A DNA stretch of 64,000 nt from Bradyrhizobium guangdongense (GCF_004114975.1 NZ_CP030051.1:3782001-3846000); one strand, 5' to 3'; counted from the first letter of the stretch, positions 1 to 10,237 are shown. Numbers and translations are program-made. The notes: generated by a model from the sequence alone, not told the origin.

Positions 1-27
1 GGATGGGCGGTGGCCGGCGCTGACGGC

Positions 28-1389
28 TTAGCCTGCGCTGAGGCGCACGCCCGCGCGCAAGAATTTCTGCGGGTCGACGGCCTCGCCATCGATCCGGGTT
101 TCGTAATGCAGATGAGGGCCGGTCGAACGGCCGGTCGAGCCGACGAGGCCGATGACCTGGCCGATCCTGACGATCTCGCCGACCTTCACGTTGATCTCCG
201 AAAGATGGCCGTAGCGGGTCGACAGGCCATTGCCGTGATCGACCTCGACCATGCGGCCGTAACCACCGGACCAGCCGGCCGAAACCACCTTGCCGTTGGC
301 AGTGACGCGCGCGGGATCGCCGGTCGCGGCACGGAAGTCGAGACCGGTGTGCATCGCCGGCCGGCCGAGGAACGGGTCGCTGCGCACGCCGAAGCCCGAA
401 GTGAACTCGACCTCGCCGACGACGGGCTTGCGATAGGGGACCTGCGCCAGCGTGCGGTTGAGCCGGTCCATCTCGGCGCGCGTGACATTGATGCGATAGA
501 GCTGCTTCTCGAACGGCCCCGCATTCGCGGTGAGCTTGACCGGCACGAACGGACCGCCCATCGCGGCGCGGGGCACGGCGGCCTCCAGGCTGGCGAGGTT
601 CAGGCCAAGGTCGCTGACCACCCCGCGCATCCGCCGCATCCGCGAATCCATGCCTTCCTCGACGGCATTGAGCGCCGCAACCTGGCGGCGCTCAACCTGG
701 TCGAGTGAATTTGTCAGCCGGACCAGAACATTGTCGAAACCCTGGTTCTTGGCGAACTGATTGGCCGGCGGCGCCATCACGGCCGGCGCGCGCGATTCGA
801 GCCGCGCTTCGCGATCGGGCGGGGCCACGAAGATGACGGTGTCGCTGATCGGCGACGGCTTGGGCGTGCCTTGCGTTGTCGTCTGTGGCGCCTCGCCACG
901 TTGCGGCGCTGCGCGGGGAATCGATCCCGTAATGTCGGGCATGGCGCCGAGCGCCGTCGCCCGGGACTCCAACGCCGTCTGGCGCTTCATGATCTGGTCG
1001 AGCTTCTGGTCGAACTGCTCCTGGTCGAGCAGCTGCCGGCTCGTCGCGCGGTCGACCTTGGCGCGCAGCTCGGCGATGCGGTCCTCGTAGGCGTATTGCA
1101 TCTCGGCCTGGCGCGCGATCAACCGGGTCAGGACGTCGTCGCGGAATGCGAAATAGGTGGCCGTCGCCGCCGACCACAGGCCGAGCAGAACGACGGTGCC
1201 AACCACGATCCAGAACACCACCGGCCCCAAGCGGACCTGCTTGCCGTGATGCTGGATGGTGTAGGCGTGGTCGCTATCGGGGAGTGGGATCGCCGCCGCT
1301 GCTGCAGTGGGACGACGATGGAAGGCACGTCCGCGGTCGTGGGGGTGATGCTGGGGGTACTGCGAATATTGGGCAGAACTTTTCGACAT
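28..1389 (-). CDS. M23 family metallopeptidase, membrane-anchored
   Basis: Probable zinc endopeptidase of the LytM/M23 family, which cuts peptidoglycan cross-links in the periplasm or activates amidases. One transmembrane segment lies near residues 57-82 after a basic, His/Pro-rich cytoplasmic tail. A coiled-coil-like stretch follows at about 90-150, and the M23 domain occupies roughly the last 120 residues. The metal ligands are visible as HTGLD (about residue 347) and HLHYE (about 426), so the enzyme should be active. I chose the ATG at 1389 because a GGGAG ribosome-binding site sits five bases upstream; a GTG two codons earlier lacks spacing. It lies downstream of the peroxiredoxin gene on the same strand, 111 bp away. 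Family assignment is firm; the exact substrate is inferred. Confidence 0.9.
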   Translation of the reverse strand: MSKSSAQYSQYPQHHPHDRGRAFHRRPTAAAAAIPLPDSDHAYTIQHHGKQVRLGPVVFWIVVGTVVLLGLWSAATATYFAFRDDVLTRLIARQAEMQYAYEDRIAELRAKVDRATSRQLLDQEQFDQKLDQIMKRQTALESRATALGAMPDITGSIPRAAPQRGEAPQTTTQGTPKPSPISDTVIFVAPPDREARLESRAPAVMAPPANQFAKNQGFDNVLVRLTNSLDQVERRQVAALNAVEEGMDSRMRRMRGVVSDLGLNLASLEAAVPRAAMGGPFVPVKLTANAGPFEKQLYRINVTRAEMDRLNRTLAQVPYRKPVVGEVEFTSGFGVRSDPFLGRPAMHTGLDFRAATGDPARVTANGKVVSAGWSGGYGRMVEVDHGNGLSTRYGHLSEINVKVGEIVRIGQVIGLVGSTGRSTGPHLHYETRIDGEAVDPQKFLRAGVRLSAG

Positions 1390-1500
1390 CGGCACTCCCG
1401 CGCCGGTCGGAACGGTTCCTTGCGGCCTAATTGCCGCGGCAATCTGGGCCGGTCATGGTTAATTTTCAGGAAACGGGAACGCTCGATTTTGACGGGCTGG

Positions 1501-2202
1501 TTAAAGACTTCTTGCAGCTTCCAGCACCTCGTCGGCATGACCATCGACCCGGACATTGCGCCAGAGCTTGGCCACTTTGCCGTCGCTACCGATCAGCACC
1601 GTCGTGCGAAGAATTCCAAGGAAGCTTCTGCCATACATGGATTTTTCGCCCCAGGCGCCATACGCCTCCAGCATCTCATGCGCTTCATCCGAGATCAGCG
1701 GAATACCGAGGCTGTGCTTGTCGCGGAACTTCTCCTGGGCCCTTAACGGGTCGGCCGAGATGCCGAGCACCGCGGTGCCCGCAGCGGCAAAGGCGTCCTT
1801 GAGCCGGGTGAAGTCGATCGCCTCGCGCGTGCAGCCCGGCGTATCGGCGCGCGGATAGAAGAACAGGACCAGCTTCTGGTCGGTATAATCCGACAGGGTG
1901 ACCACCTTGCCGCCATCGCGGGGCAGGCGGAACGCCGGGGCCTTCTGCCCCTCGCCCAGGGCGGATTTGGCGCCGGACGGCGAGGGGGCGGGCTTGGTGG
2001 TCTTTTCAGAAGATTTTAACCGTTTCGATGCGGCCTTATGCGATGCTGTCTGCGCCCCCGGCTGGCCTGATTTGGCAGCCGACGCCGGCTGTGTTTTCGC
2101 GCTGCGTGTTTGAGTCGATGCCCGTGTTTTCAGGGTCTTCTTTTTAGCGGTCGGACTGCCGGAGGGCGTTTTGGACGATTTCTTTCGGGATTTCTTGGAC
2201 AT
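1501..2202 (-). CDS. bcp: Bcp/PrxQ-type peroxiredoxin with basic N-terminal extension
   Basis: Thiol peroxidase of the AhpC/TSA superfamily that reduces hydroperoxides. The catalytic domain covers about residues 85-233, with the peroxidatic cysteine C124 in TPGCTREA. The second cysteine found five residues later in E. coli Bcp is absent (the segment reads CTREAID), so a 1-Cys mechanism or another resolving partner is implied. The first 80 residues are an extension rich in Lys, Ser, Thr and Ala, resembling histone H1 or HU tails and not part of the usual 150-160 residue family length. The ATG at 2202 has a strong AAAGGAAG site upstream, so the extension is probably translated. A much longer open frame reading upstream to 3474 is an artefact antisense to the next gene. 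Confidence 0.9.
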   Translation of the reverse strand: MSKKSRKKSSKTPSGSPTAKKKTLKTRASTQTRSAKTQPASAAKSGQPGAQTASHKAASKRLKSSEKTTKPAPSPSGAKSALGEGQKAPAFRLPRDGGKVVTLSDYTDQKLVLFFYPRADTPGCTREAIDFTRLKDAFAAAGTAVLGISADPLRAQEKFRDKHSLGIPLISDEAHEMLEAYGAWGEKSMYGRSFLGILRTTVLIGSDGKVAKLWRNVRVDGHADEVLEAARSL

Positions 2203-2493
2203 ACGCCTTCCTTTCGTCGCTTTCGGCGGGTCAACCAAAGCGGTATTGCAGCTCTCGTCCGGTGTGCCGGATTCGCGCCCTCGGCTGGGCAAGTTTGGCG
2301 GCGACCCGGTATGGTTACAAGGAATTCCACGCACCACCCCACTGCTCGTTGAACGCGCTCCCGGGGCGAAATGACGAACAGCAGGAACATCAGAGGTATG
2401 GCGGCAATGCCGGGGCGGGGTGCGTCGATCCCTGTCGATGGCTGCGGTCCCGGCGGCGCCAAGTCGTACGACGGGCGCCTGTATCGAGAGGCA

Positions 2494-5400
2494 ATGGCAA
2501 GGAATACGTCGCCCCAGGACCACATCAAGGATTTCGATCGGCACGGCGGCTATCACGAGCAGCCGGAATGGGACGAGGCCGACTGGGATCAAGATCAGGA
2601 GGAGGAGGCGGGCCATCGCGCGCGCCGCCTGTTGTCGCGCTCCGGCTCGCGCTTCCGGCTCGGCGGCGGCTTCTCGGCGCTGCGGCGGGCGCTGCCGAGC
2701 GGACGCTGGGTTCGCCGGATGTCCATCGTCCTCGGCGCCTTGATCGTCATCTTCGTCGGCTGCTTTGGAGCGCTGTGGTGGCGGCTCGGTGCCGGTCCCA
2801 TCAATCTCGATATGGCAACGCCCTGGCTCGCGGCCGCGATCGAGGACAATATCGGACACGGCAACACCGTGGAGGTCGGTGGCACCCAGATCGAGCGCGC
2901 CGGCCGGATCGGAATTGCCGTGCGCATCCGCGACATCATCGTTCGCGATCATGAGCACGCCATCGTCGCCAGTGCACCGAAGGCCGAAGTGAGGCTGTCC
3001 GGGGTCGCGCTCCTCACCGGGCATCTGCGCGCCGAAAGCCTCAACCTCGTCGATGCCGAACTCGCGATCCGGATCGCACCTGACGGGACCGTCACGGTGT
3101 CCGCCGGTGACACGGCGAAGCCGCTCGCAACCGGCGTCGCATCCAAGAAGGAAGCGGGCCTGCCACCGACGTTCCCGCGTAACGGCGTGCCGCCGCCGCC
3201 TTTCGGGATGGCGCCCGCGACCCCGGATGCGCCTCAGGCCGCACCTCAGCCCGTCGCGCAGAGCGGAATCCTTCAGGGGCTCGACTGGCTCGACAGCCTG
3301 AGCATGACCGGCCTCGACGGCCAGAACCTCAACGAGATCGGTCTCAAGAACGGCAACCTGATCGTCGACGACCAGCAGCGCGGCAGCAAATGGACGTTTG
3401 AGAACATCACGCTCGGTCTGCGTCGGCCGAGCCATGGTGGCGTGACGCTCAGTCTCGGCGAGGAGGGCGCCCATCCGTGGTCACTGCGCGCCACGATCGG
3501 ACCCGCCGAGAATGGCGTGCGGTCGGTCGATATCCGCGCGGACAAGGTCTCGACCTCCAACATCCTGCTGGCGCTACGCGTCAAGGACCTGACCTATACG
3601 GCTGACCTGCCTCTGACCGGCGAGCTGAAGGGCGAGCTCGGCCGCGATGGCGTGCCGACGTTCTTCCGCGGCAAGATCGCGGTCGGCGCGGGCAACATCA
3701 TCGACACCGATACGCCCGATTATCCGATGGCGATCGACTCGGCCGAGATCAATGTCGAGTGGGATGCGGGACGCCGGGTGCTGGTGGCGCCGTTCAAGAT
3801 TCTCTCGGGCGCCAATCGCATGACGCTGCTGGCCCATCTCGAGCCGCCAAACGGCACTATCAATGACTGGCAGCTCGGCTTCAGCGGCGGTTCGATCCTG
3901 CTCGGCGGCATCGACAACGAGCCGCCGCTGGTCTTCAACCGCATCGCGATCGGCTTCCGCTTCGACACCGACCACAAGCGCCTGCTGCTGACGCAGGCGG
4001 ATATCAGCAATGGCGAGATCGGCGTCGCCGGCACGGGCGCGATCGACTATTCGGGCGAGCCGCGCCTGACGCTCGGCTTTGCGGGGACGCCGATGTCGGC
4101 CTCCGCCCTGAAGCGGATGTGGCCGACGCTGGTCGTGCCGGAATTGCGCCAATGGGTCATCGAGCGGATCGAGCGCGGCACGCTCCAGCGCATCGAGGTC
4201 GGCATCAATTCGCCGACCCGTAACCTGCCGCGCAAGGGGCCGCCGATTCCCGATGACGGCCTGTCGGTCAACATCGTGGCGAGCGGCGTCGCGGTCCGGC
4301 CCGTGGACGGCATGCCGGTCGTGCACGATGCCGACCTCAAGGCGCACGTAACCGGTCGCACCGCCACCGTGAATATCGGCCAGGGCATTGCCGACACGCC
4401 CGCGGGCCGCAAGATTACCATCTCGGACTTTACCTTCGAGGTGCCTGACATGGCGCCCAAGCCGTCGCCGTCGCGGACCCGATTCCGTGTCGACGGTCCG
4501 GTGCCCGCGGCGGCCGAAATGCTCTCCAACGATCGGTTGAGCGATCTGTCGTCCACCGTCGTCGATCCCAACACCAGCAAGGGAACGTTCACGGCCAGCA
4601 TCCAGCTCGGCATGCCGGTCAAGGGCGAACTGACCAAGGCGGACACGACGTACGCCGTCACCGCCGATCTCAACGGCTTTGCCGCCGACAAGCTGGTGAT
4701 GAACCAGAAGCTCGAGGCCAACAACCTCAAGATCGTCGCCAACAACGGGGGTTACCAGGTCAAGGGCGACGTCAAGATCAACGGGCAGGCGGCCTCGCTT
4801 GACTACCGTAAGGCCACCGATGGCGATGCCGACGTCAAATTGCAGACGACGCTGGACGATGCCAGCCGTGCACGCCTCGGCTTCGATCTCAGTCCGGCCG
4901 TTAGCGGTTCAGTCCCGGTCAAGGTCTCGGGCAAGATTGCCGGCGGTCCTGACGCGACGACGAAGCTTGGCATCGAGGCAGACCTGACCTCGGTCAAGCT
5001 CGACAACATCCTTCCCGGCTGGGTCAAGCTGCCGGGCAAGTCGAGCAAGGCGACGTTCAAGGTGGTGCCGACGGCACAATCGACGCGGCTCGAGGACATC
5101 GTCATCGAAGGCGGCGGCGCTTCGATCAAGGGCTCGCTCGAAGTCGATCCGAACGGCGACCTCATGAACGCGAACTTCCCGACCTATGCGCCGTCCGACG
5201 GCGACAAGACGTCGTTGAAGGTCGAGCGCGGTCAGGACGGGGTGGTCCGAGGCACGATGCGCGGCGACGTGTTCGACGGCCGCGGCTTCCTGAAGTCGGC
5301 CATCTCCGGCAATTCCAAGGACGACAGCAAGAGCAAGCTGAAGAACGTCGATTTCGACATCGACGTGAAGCTCGGCGCCGTCATGGGTTTCAACGGCGAG

Positions 5401-6207
5401 GCGATGCGCAGCGTCGACGCCAAGATGTCGAAGCGAAGCGGGGCGATCAAGGCGTTCTCGCTGAGCGGAAGGATCGGTCAGAATACGCCTGTTGCGGCGG
5501 ACTTGCGCGGCGGGCGTGCGCAGGGCAGCCGAGAGGTGATCTATCTCCAGACCAACGATGCCGGCGCGCTGCTGCGTTTCACCGACACCTATACCAAGGC
5601 GGTCGGCGGCCAGATGGTGGTTGCCATGGAGCCGCCGACCTCAGAGCCGAATACGGCTCGCGAGGGCCTCATCAACGTGCGCGACTTCACGGTGAAGGGC
5701 GAGGCCCAGCTCGAGCGCGTTGCAGCCGGCGCTCCGAATGGCACCGGCAATGGCGTCTCCTTCAGCGCGCTCCGCGCCGAGTTCATCCGTCAGAACGGCG
5801 CGCTGACGGTCCGTGACGGCGTGGTCAAGGGCCCGATGATCGGCGCCACCATCGAGGGCTCGATCGACTATCCCGGCAACCAGGTGTGCATGAGTGGCAC
5901 CTTCGTGCCGATGTACGGGTTGAACAACATGTTCGGACAAATTCCGGTGCTCGGGTTGTTCCTGGGGGCCGGCGACAAGGAGGGACTGATCGGCGTGACC
6001 TACGAGGTCGTCGGCACACCGGCGGCGCCCGTGATGCGCGTCAATCCGATCTCGGCGATCTTTCCCGGCGTGACCCGGAAGATCATGGAGTTCAACACCG
6101 GCAAGCAGAACACGCCGATCGACGAGCTGCCGTCGTCGCAGTCCGGTGACAGCCCCACGGGTACGGCGAGACAATTGTCGAATGGTTGCAGCCTCGCGCG
6201 GCGTTAG
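2494..6207 (+). CDS. AsmA-like/DUF3971 giant inner-membrane protein
   Basis: Very large protein (about 1237 residues) with an acidic cytoplasmic N-terminus, a basic patch and one transmembrane segment at about residues 73-97, followed by a long beta-rich periplasmic region. The C-terminal part (motifs such as GSIDYPGN and a conserved Pro/Gly-rich end) matches the AsmA-like C-terminal region of alphaproteobacterial DUF3971 proteins. AsmA/YhdP relatives are proposed bridge proteins moving phospholipids between the two membranes; that role is inferred here from the family. The start is uncertain: ATG codons at 2371 and 2401 are in frame, but the stretch before 2494 is not protein-like and has no better ribosome-binding site. 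It is divergent from the peroxiredoxin gene across about 290 bp in which I see no clear regulatory site. Confidence 0.85.
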   Translation: MARNTSPQDHIKDFDRHGGYHEQPEWDEADWDQDQEEEAGHRARRLLSRSGSRFRLGGGFSALRRALPSGRWVRRMSIVLGALIVIFVGCFGALWWRLGAGPINLDMATPWLAAAIEDNIGHGNTVEVGGTQIERAGRIGIAVRIRDIIVRDHEHAIVASAPKAEVRLSGVALLTGHLRAESLNLVDAELAIRIAPDGTVTVSAGDTAKPLATGVASKKEAGLPPTFPRNGVPPPPFGMAPATPDAPQAAPQPVAQSGILQGLDWLDSLSMTGLDGQNLNEIGLKNGNLIVDDQQRGSKWTFENITLGLRRPSHGGVTLSLGEEGAHPWSLRATIGPAENGVRSVDIRADKVSTSNILLALRVKDLTYTADLPLTGELKGELGRDGVPTFFRGKIAVGAGNIIDTDTPDYPMAIDSAEINVEWDAGRRVLVAPFKILSGANRMTLLAHLEPPNGTINDWQLGFSGGSILLGGIDNEPPLVFNRIAIGFRFDTDHKRLLLTQADISNGEIGVAGTGAIDYSGEPRLTLGFAGTPMSASALKRMWPTLVVPELRQWVIERIERGTLQRIEVGINSPTRNLPRKGPPIPDDGLSVNIVASGVAVRPVDGMPVVHDADLKAHVTGRTATVNIGQGIADTPAGRKITISDFTFEVPDMAPKPSPSRTRFRVDGPVPAAAEMLSNDRLSDLSSTVVDPNTSKGTFTASIQLGMPVKGELTKADTTYAVTADLNGFAADKLVMNQKLEANNLKIVANNGGYQVKGDVKINGQAASLDYRKATDGDADVKLQTTLDDASRARLGFDLSPAVSGSVPVKVSGKIAGGPDATTKLGIEADLTSVKLDNILPGWVKLPGKSSKATFKVVPTAQSTRLEDIVIEGGGASIKGSLEVDPNGDLMNANFPTYAPSDGDKTSLKVERGQDGVVRGTMRGDVFDGRGFLKSAISGNSKDDSKSKLKNVDFDIDVKLGAVMGFNGEAMRSVDAKMSKRSGAIKAFSLSGRIGQNTPVAADLRGGRAQGSREVIYLQTNDAGALLRFTDTYTKAVGGQMVVAMEPPTSEPNTAREGLINVRDFTVKGEAQLERVAAGAPNGTGNGVSFSALRAEFIRQNGALTVRDGVVKGPMIGATIEGSIDYPGNQVCMSGTFVPMYGLNNMFGQIPVLGLFLGAGDKEGLIGVTYEVVGTPAAPVMRVNPISAIFPGVTRKIMEFNTGKQNTPIDELPSSQSGDSPTGTARQLSNGCSLARR

Positions 6208-6269
6208 CCGCGGCGTCCTTGCCCGGATGTACCCGGCATGACCCTTTCCCGCTGAAACTCCCGTACCGC

Positions 6270-7964
6270 TTAAGCTGCGCGCACGCCCGCCAGGAATGTG
6301 CCGACCTCGCCCGAGAGCTGTTCGGCCTGCTTGGAGAGGTTCGAGGCGGCCGCGAGCACCATGCCGGCGGCGTTGCCGGTCTCGTTGGCGGCGGTGCTGA
6401 CGCCGCCGATATTGGTGGTGACCTCCTTGGTGGCCTCGGCGGTCTGCGAGACGCTGCGGGCGATCTCGGCGGTAGCGGCGCCTTGCTCCTCGATTGCGGC
6501 GCCGATCGAGGTGGCGATCCGGCTGACCTCCTCGATGGTGGTGGTGATGCCGCCGATGGCGTCGACGGCCTCCTTCGTCGCGCCCTGGATCTGGGCGATC
6601 TTGTCGCCGATCTCACGGGTTGCTTCCGCGGTCTGGCTCGCCAGCGACTTTACCTCGGAGGCGACGACGGCAAAGCCGCGGCCGGCTTCACCGGCGCGGG
6701 CAGCCTCGATGGTGGCGTTGAGCGCGAGCAGGTTGGTCTGCGCCGCGATACTGGAGATCAGCTCCGCGACATGCTCGATCTGCTGGGCCCCGTCCGAGAG
6801 TGCGCGCACGATGGTGTCGGTGCGGCGAGCGCTCTCCACGGCGCGCCCTGTCACTTCGGCCGATTGCGCGACCTGGCGGCTGATTTCGGTGATGGAGGAA
6901 GAGAGCTCCTCTGCGGCTGCCGCCACCGTCTGGACGCGCTGGCTGGCTTCGATTGCGGCGGAGCCGACCACGGTGGCTCGCTGGTTTGTGCCCGTCGCGG
7001 TCGAGGACATCGACTTGGCCGTGGCTTCCAGCTCGCCGGAGCCCGAAGCCATCATGCCCACGAGCTGACCGACCGACGCATCGAAGCGATCGGCGAGCGA
7101 GATCAGGGCGTCGCGCTTCTCCTGCTCGCTGCGCGCCTTGGCTGCGACTTGCTCTGCCTCCAGGCTACGGGCCGTCAGGGCGGTTTGCCTGAGCACTTCG
7201 AGTGTCTCGGCCATGCGGCCGATCTCGTCACCGCGATCGGTCTCCTCGACCTTGATGTCGATGGCCCCGTTGGCGATGTCCTGCATGCGGGTCTTCTGGC
7301 GGTCGAGTGCGCCAAGCACGTCGCGGGCGATCAGCCAGGACAGCGTCGCCATCAGCAGCATCAGGCCGGCGCCGATCGCGGCGAGCTCGAGCGTGAGTGC
7401 ACGAACGTCCGCGTCGATGTCGTCGACATAGAGGCCGTAGCTGATCGTGGCGTTCCAGGGCGTGAACTGGCGGACGAACACGGTCTTGCGGACCGGCTCG
7501 GTCTGGCCGGGGCGCGGGTAGAGATAGGATGTGATGCCGCCCTGGGGCGCCTGCCGGGCGGCGTTCAGCTGTGCATCGGCGATCAAGACGCCATTCGAAT
7601 CCGTGGCGCCTGTGATCTTGCCTTCGAGCTGCGGATTGGCGCCATTGACCAGGATGGAGGTATCGGGGTTGTAGACGACGGGATAGCCCTGGCCGCCGCC
7701 GAACTTCATGGTGCGGGCACGCTGGCGAAACTGGAGCTTGGCGTCGTCCAGGCTCATCTTGCCGGCGGCGACGTCATCCTGGAAAGTCTGTGCGAGGCCG
7801 TGGAGCAGATCGACCGCGGCCTTCATCTGCTGGACCCGATCGTTCATCATGCGGTTCTTGCTGAGCACGGCCGATACCGCGATGATGGCGGTGACTGTGA
7901 GGGCCGCAAGGCAGACCATGCTTGTGAGCTTGGTGCGGATCTTCAGATGGCTCAGCAGCTTCAT
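6270..7964 (-). CDS. Methyl-accepting chemotaxis protein (Cache-HAMP-MCP)
   Basis: Transmembrane chemoreceptor of 564 residues. A first transmembrane helix lies near residues 10-32, followed by a periplasmic single-Cache sensor domain (about 35-190, with the [12 protein letters not shown] strand), a second helix (about 190-212), a HAMP linker, and the long cytoplasmic signalling coiled coil. The hairpin tip shows the typical [19 protein letters not shown] motif, which contacts CheA and CheW. No C-terminal CheR pentapeptide tether is seen. The ATG at 7964 has TAGGGG upstream; a GTG one codon earlier is less likely. No che genes are adjacent, so it is a stand-alone receptor. Ligands of such Cache domains are often small organic acids, but none can be assigned here. 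Confidence 0.93.
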   Translation of the reverse strand: MKLLSHLKIRTKLTSMVCLAALTVTAIIAVSAVLSKNRMMNDRVQQMKAAVDLLHGLAQTFQDDVAAGKMSLDDAKLQFRQRARTMKFGGGQGYPVVYNPDTSILVNGANPQLEGKITGATDSNGVLIADAQLNAARQAPQGGITSYLYPRPGQTEPVRKTVFVRQFTPWNATISYGLYVDDIDADVRALTLELAAIGAGLMLLMATLSWLIARDVLGALDRQKTRMQDIANGAIDIKVEETDRGDEIGRMAETLEVLRQTALTARSLEAEQVAAKARSEQEKRDALISLADRFDASVGQLVGMMASGSGELEATAKSMSSTATGTNQRATVVGSAAIEASQRVQTVAAAAEELSSSITEISRQVAQSAEVTGRAVESARRTDTIVRALSDGAQQIEHVAELISSIAAQTNLLALNATIEAARAGEAGRGFAVVASEVKSLASQTAEATREIGDKIAQIQGATKEAVDAIGGITTTIEEVSRIATSIGAAIEEQGAATAEIARSVSQTAEATKEVTTNIGGVSTAANETGNAAGMVLAAASNLSKQAEQLSGEVGTFLAGVRAA

Positions 7965-8182
7965 CACAGCCCCTACGACATGTTTGTTATTGCTCCCATC
8001 GCTAGCATGAAGTTCTTACCAATCATGAAGATAGCCGTGCGGGCACCTGCCGTGCGCGGGCAGTTTCGCGGCTCCATGCGCACAAGAGCAGGCAAGCGCC
8101 GATGTGCAGACGCGGGCCGGTACTCTTGTGCCGGGAGGTGGAAATTGAAATTTGGCGGCTATCGCGCCTGGCCGGACCTGCA

Positions 8183-8269
8183 ATGAACCGATTCGTTCAC
8201 CGCCTCATCATGTCCGTGCTGCTTGCAGCGGCCCTCGTCCTGATCTGGAACGTGCTGGGCTCTCGCTGA
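8183..8269 (+). CDS. Possible 28-residue single-span membrane peptide
   Basis: A short open frame starting MNRFVHRLIMSV and ending WNVLGSR encodes 28 residues: a basic N-terminus, then about 17 hydrophobic residues, then a short polar end. This is the layout of a small membrane peptide. It fills part of an otherwise empty 362-bp interval between the chemoreceptor and the DoxX gene. The ribosome-binding site is weak (GGACCTG). The frame could be chance; conservation in related genomes would decide. The rest of the interval holds nothing I recognise. Confidence 0.3.
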   Translation: MNRFVHRLIMSVLLAAALVLIWNVLGSR

Positions 8270-8326
8270 GGCGGCGCCGGCAAATTGCCGACGCCGTCCC
8301 GTGACTCAATGTCGATTGCGTGTGCG

Positions 8327-8773
8327 TCAGCGCCGCGCGAAAGCACCGCTCGTCGCCTCGCTCTCCTTGCCCATCAGCGCATCGACGCTGACCGCGCCGC
8401 CGCCCGCTGCCGCGAGATAGAGGCAGGCGAAGCAGAACAGGATGGCGGCGGTGCCGCCATTGAGCAGCGGCAGGAACACCGGCGGGCCTTCCTTGGAAAT
8501 GTGGAAGACGTGGCCAAGGAAGTAGGCGAAGGCCATTTCGCCGGAGAGGACGAAGGCCGAGAGGCGGGTGAACAATCCGAGCATGAGTGCCGCGCCAAGC
8601 ACGAGTTCGATCAGGCCGGCCGTCCAGATCAGCGGCGGAGGATTGGCGAACATGGCCACTTGCGGAATGTGGAAGAGCTTGGTCATGCCGTACTGGAACA
8701 GCAGCAACCCGGTGATGAAGCGAAACAGGCTCAAGAGAACCGGTTGATAGCGAGAGAGATAAGGAAAGTTCAT
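8327..8773 (-). CDS. DoxX family membrane protein
   Basis: Small integral membrane protein of 148 residues with four hydrophobic segments, matching the DoxX/DoxD-like family. The characteristic GxxxFxxGxxKLF-type region is visible near residues 20-33 (LLLFQYGMTKLF), and the later PLLNGG segment is also typical. Members are linked to quinone or thiol redox processes in some bacteria, but no firm biochemical role is established for this subgroup. The gene is monocistronic, with about 220 bp separating it from the MFS gene upstream on the same strand; that gap shows no clear site. Confidence 0.9.
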   Translation of the reverse strand: MNFPYLSRYQPVLLSLFRFITGLLLFQYGMTKLFHIPQVAMFANPPPLIWTAGLIELVLGAALMLGLFTRLSAFVLSGEMAFAYFLGHVFHISKEGPPVFLPLLNGGTAAILFCFACLYLAAAGGGAVSVDALMGKESEATSGAFARR

Positions 8774-8992
8774 TGGTTTGTGCCCTCCATCCGATGCTGC
8801 GACTAGGACCGCATTCGGTTCCGTCTCGCAAGCTGCGCCAGGTCAATTCACGCTGACATTTTTGTCATGTCGGACAAAACACCGCAGGCCGTGATTTCAG
8901 CCGCGAGTCATCCGGATTTTTTTAGCACATAAGCGCCGTGCCCGCCGTAGTTTCCCGGTGACACGAATGAGATCAGGTTACCTCCGGGAGAC

Positions 8993-10237
8993 CTATCGCC
9001 GCAAGGCGGGCACGATCAGGAACGGGATCATTCCAAGCACCACGCTCGCAAGTGCGAACACGAGCAGCGCATTATAGCCGTGAGTCGCGTCGTGGATCAG
9101 GCCACCGCTCCAGGAGCCGAACGCCGAACCCAGCCCGCTGCCGATGGAGATGGTGCCGTAGATGGTTCCGACCCGCTTGCCCCGGAAGATCTTCATCGCA
9201 GTCGCCGTGATCAGCGGTCCGCGCGAACCCATCATGCTGCCGAAGCAAACGACGAAGCCGGTGAGCAGGATGAGGTTGGGGGAGTACTGCAATAGCCAGA
9301 GCAGGGCGATGCCGAGGATCGAGATCGCGTAGCTCAGCAGCACCGATGGCCGTCGTCCGATCAGCCCGTCGAGCGCGGAGACGCCCAGCATCCCGAACAC
9401 CAGTACCACGCCGGAAAAACCCCAAGCGGTCGCGGCCTGGAGCGGCGGGAAGCCCGCATCGATCAGGTAAGCGACGATCTGGGCTGCGATCGCATACATG
9501 CCGACCGCGGTAAAGAAGAACGTGGAGAACAGCGCCCAGAAGGCGTGATGGCGCATCGCGCTGGGAAGCGTCCACCCGTCGTCGATGAAATCAGGATCGG
9601 TCTTCTTCACCACGTGCGGCGAGCCGGCCGCGAACAGCCGCCATGGCAGCAGCATCAGCGGCACCAGCAGGCCCAATGCGGCGAAGCCGTAGACCTGATA
9701 GGTCGCGCGCCAGCCGAGATGATCGATCAGGAGCTGCGAAGCCGGCAGCAGCGCCAGCACGCCGCCGCCCATGGCGGAATAGACCACCGCCATCGCGGTC
9801 GGCAGCTTTGGACCGAACCAGCGGCCGAGCAGGATCGAGTTCGGCACGTTCCCGATGAAGGCGACGCCGATGCCGACGCAGAGTCCGATCGAGAGCTGGA
9901 ATTGCCAGAGCGCCTGCGCGTGGCCTGCGATCAGGAACGCCGAGCCCAGCAGCAACAGGCCGAGCGCATAGACGATGCGTGGTCCGGAATGATCGAACAG
10001 CCGGCCGACCAGCGGCGCCGTCAGTCCGCTGATGAGCCAGGTCAGCGAATAGATCGAGACGACTTGCGCGCGGTCCCAGTGAAAAGTTTCGGAGATCGGC
10101 TTGAGAAAGACGGTGAAGCTTTCACTTAAGCCCCGGCCGAGGACGGCCAGCGTGAAGCACAGCGCGAGCACGACAAGCGCGGTGCGCACCGCGCCTTGCT
10201 GTGTGCCGTCACGTTCCCTGGCCGTCTTCTGATCCAT
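8993..10237 (-). CDS. MFS transporter
   Basis: Twelve-helix major facilitator superfamily carrier of 414 residues in the inner membrane. The MFS signature between helices 2 and 3 is recognisable as GRLFDHSGPR (about residue 78), and the second half repeats the architecture. The overall pattern resembles the oxalate/formate or monocarboxylate antiporter-like subgroup (starting LCFTLAVLGRGLSESFTVF). The substrate cannot be deduced. Start at ATG 10237. The next gene on the same strand, tyrS, ends only 56 bp upstream, so read-through is possible, but the functions are unrelated. Confidence 0.9.
   Translation of the reverse strand: MDQKTARERDGTQQGAVRTALVVLALCFTLAVLGRGLSESFTVFLKPISETFHWDRAQVVSIYSLTWLISGLTAPLVGRLFDHSGPRIVYALGLLLLGSAFLIAGHAQALWQFQLSIGLCVGIGVAFIGNVPNSILLGRWFGPKLPTAMAVVYSAMGGGVLALLPASQLLIDHLGWRATYQVYGFAALGLLVPLMLLPWRLFAAGSPHVVKKTDPDFIDDGWTLPSAMRHHAFWALFSTFFFTAVGMYAIAAQIVAYLIDAGFPPLQAATAWGFSGVVLVFGMLGVSALDGLIGRRPSVLLSYAISILGIALLWLLQYSPNLILLTGFVVCFGSMMGSRGPLITATAMKIFRGKRVGTIYGTISIGSGLGSAFGSWSGGLIHDATHGYNALLVFALASVVLGMIPFLIVPALRR

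Noticed and set aside
2203..3474. Upstream extension of the peroxiredoxin frame to 3474
   Set aside because: It overlaps the AsmA-like gene on the opposite strand, and a strong ribosome-binding site marks the ATG at 2202.
6186..8186. 666-codon plus-strand open frame antisense to the chemoreceptor
   Set aside because: Composition is low-complexity Gly/Ala/Asp with no domain, and it lies entirely over a well-defined MCP gene; it is a GC-rich antisense shadow.
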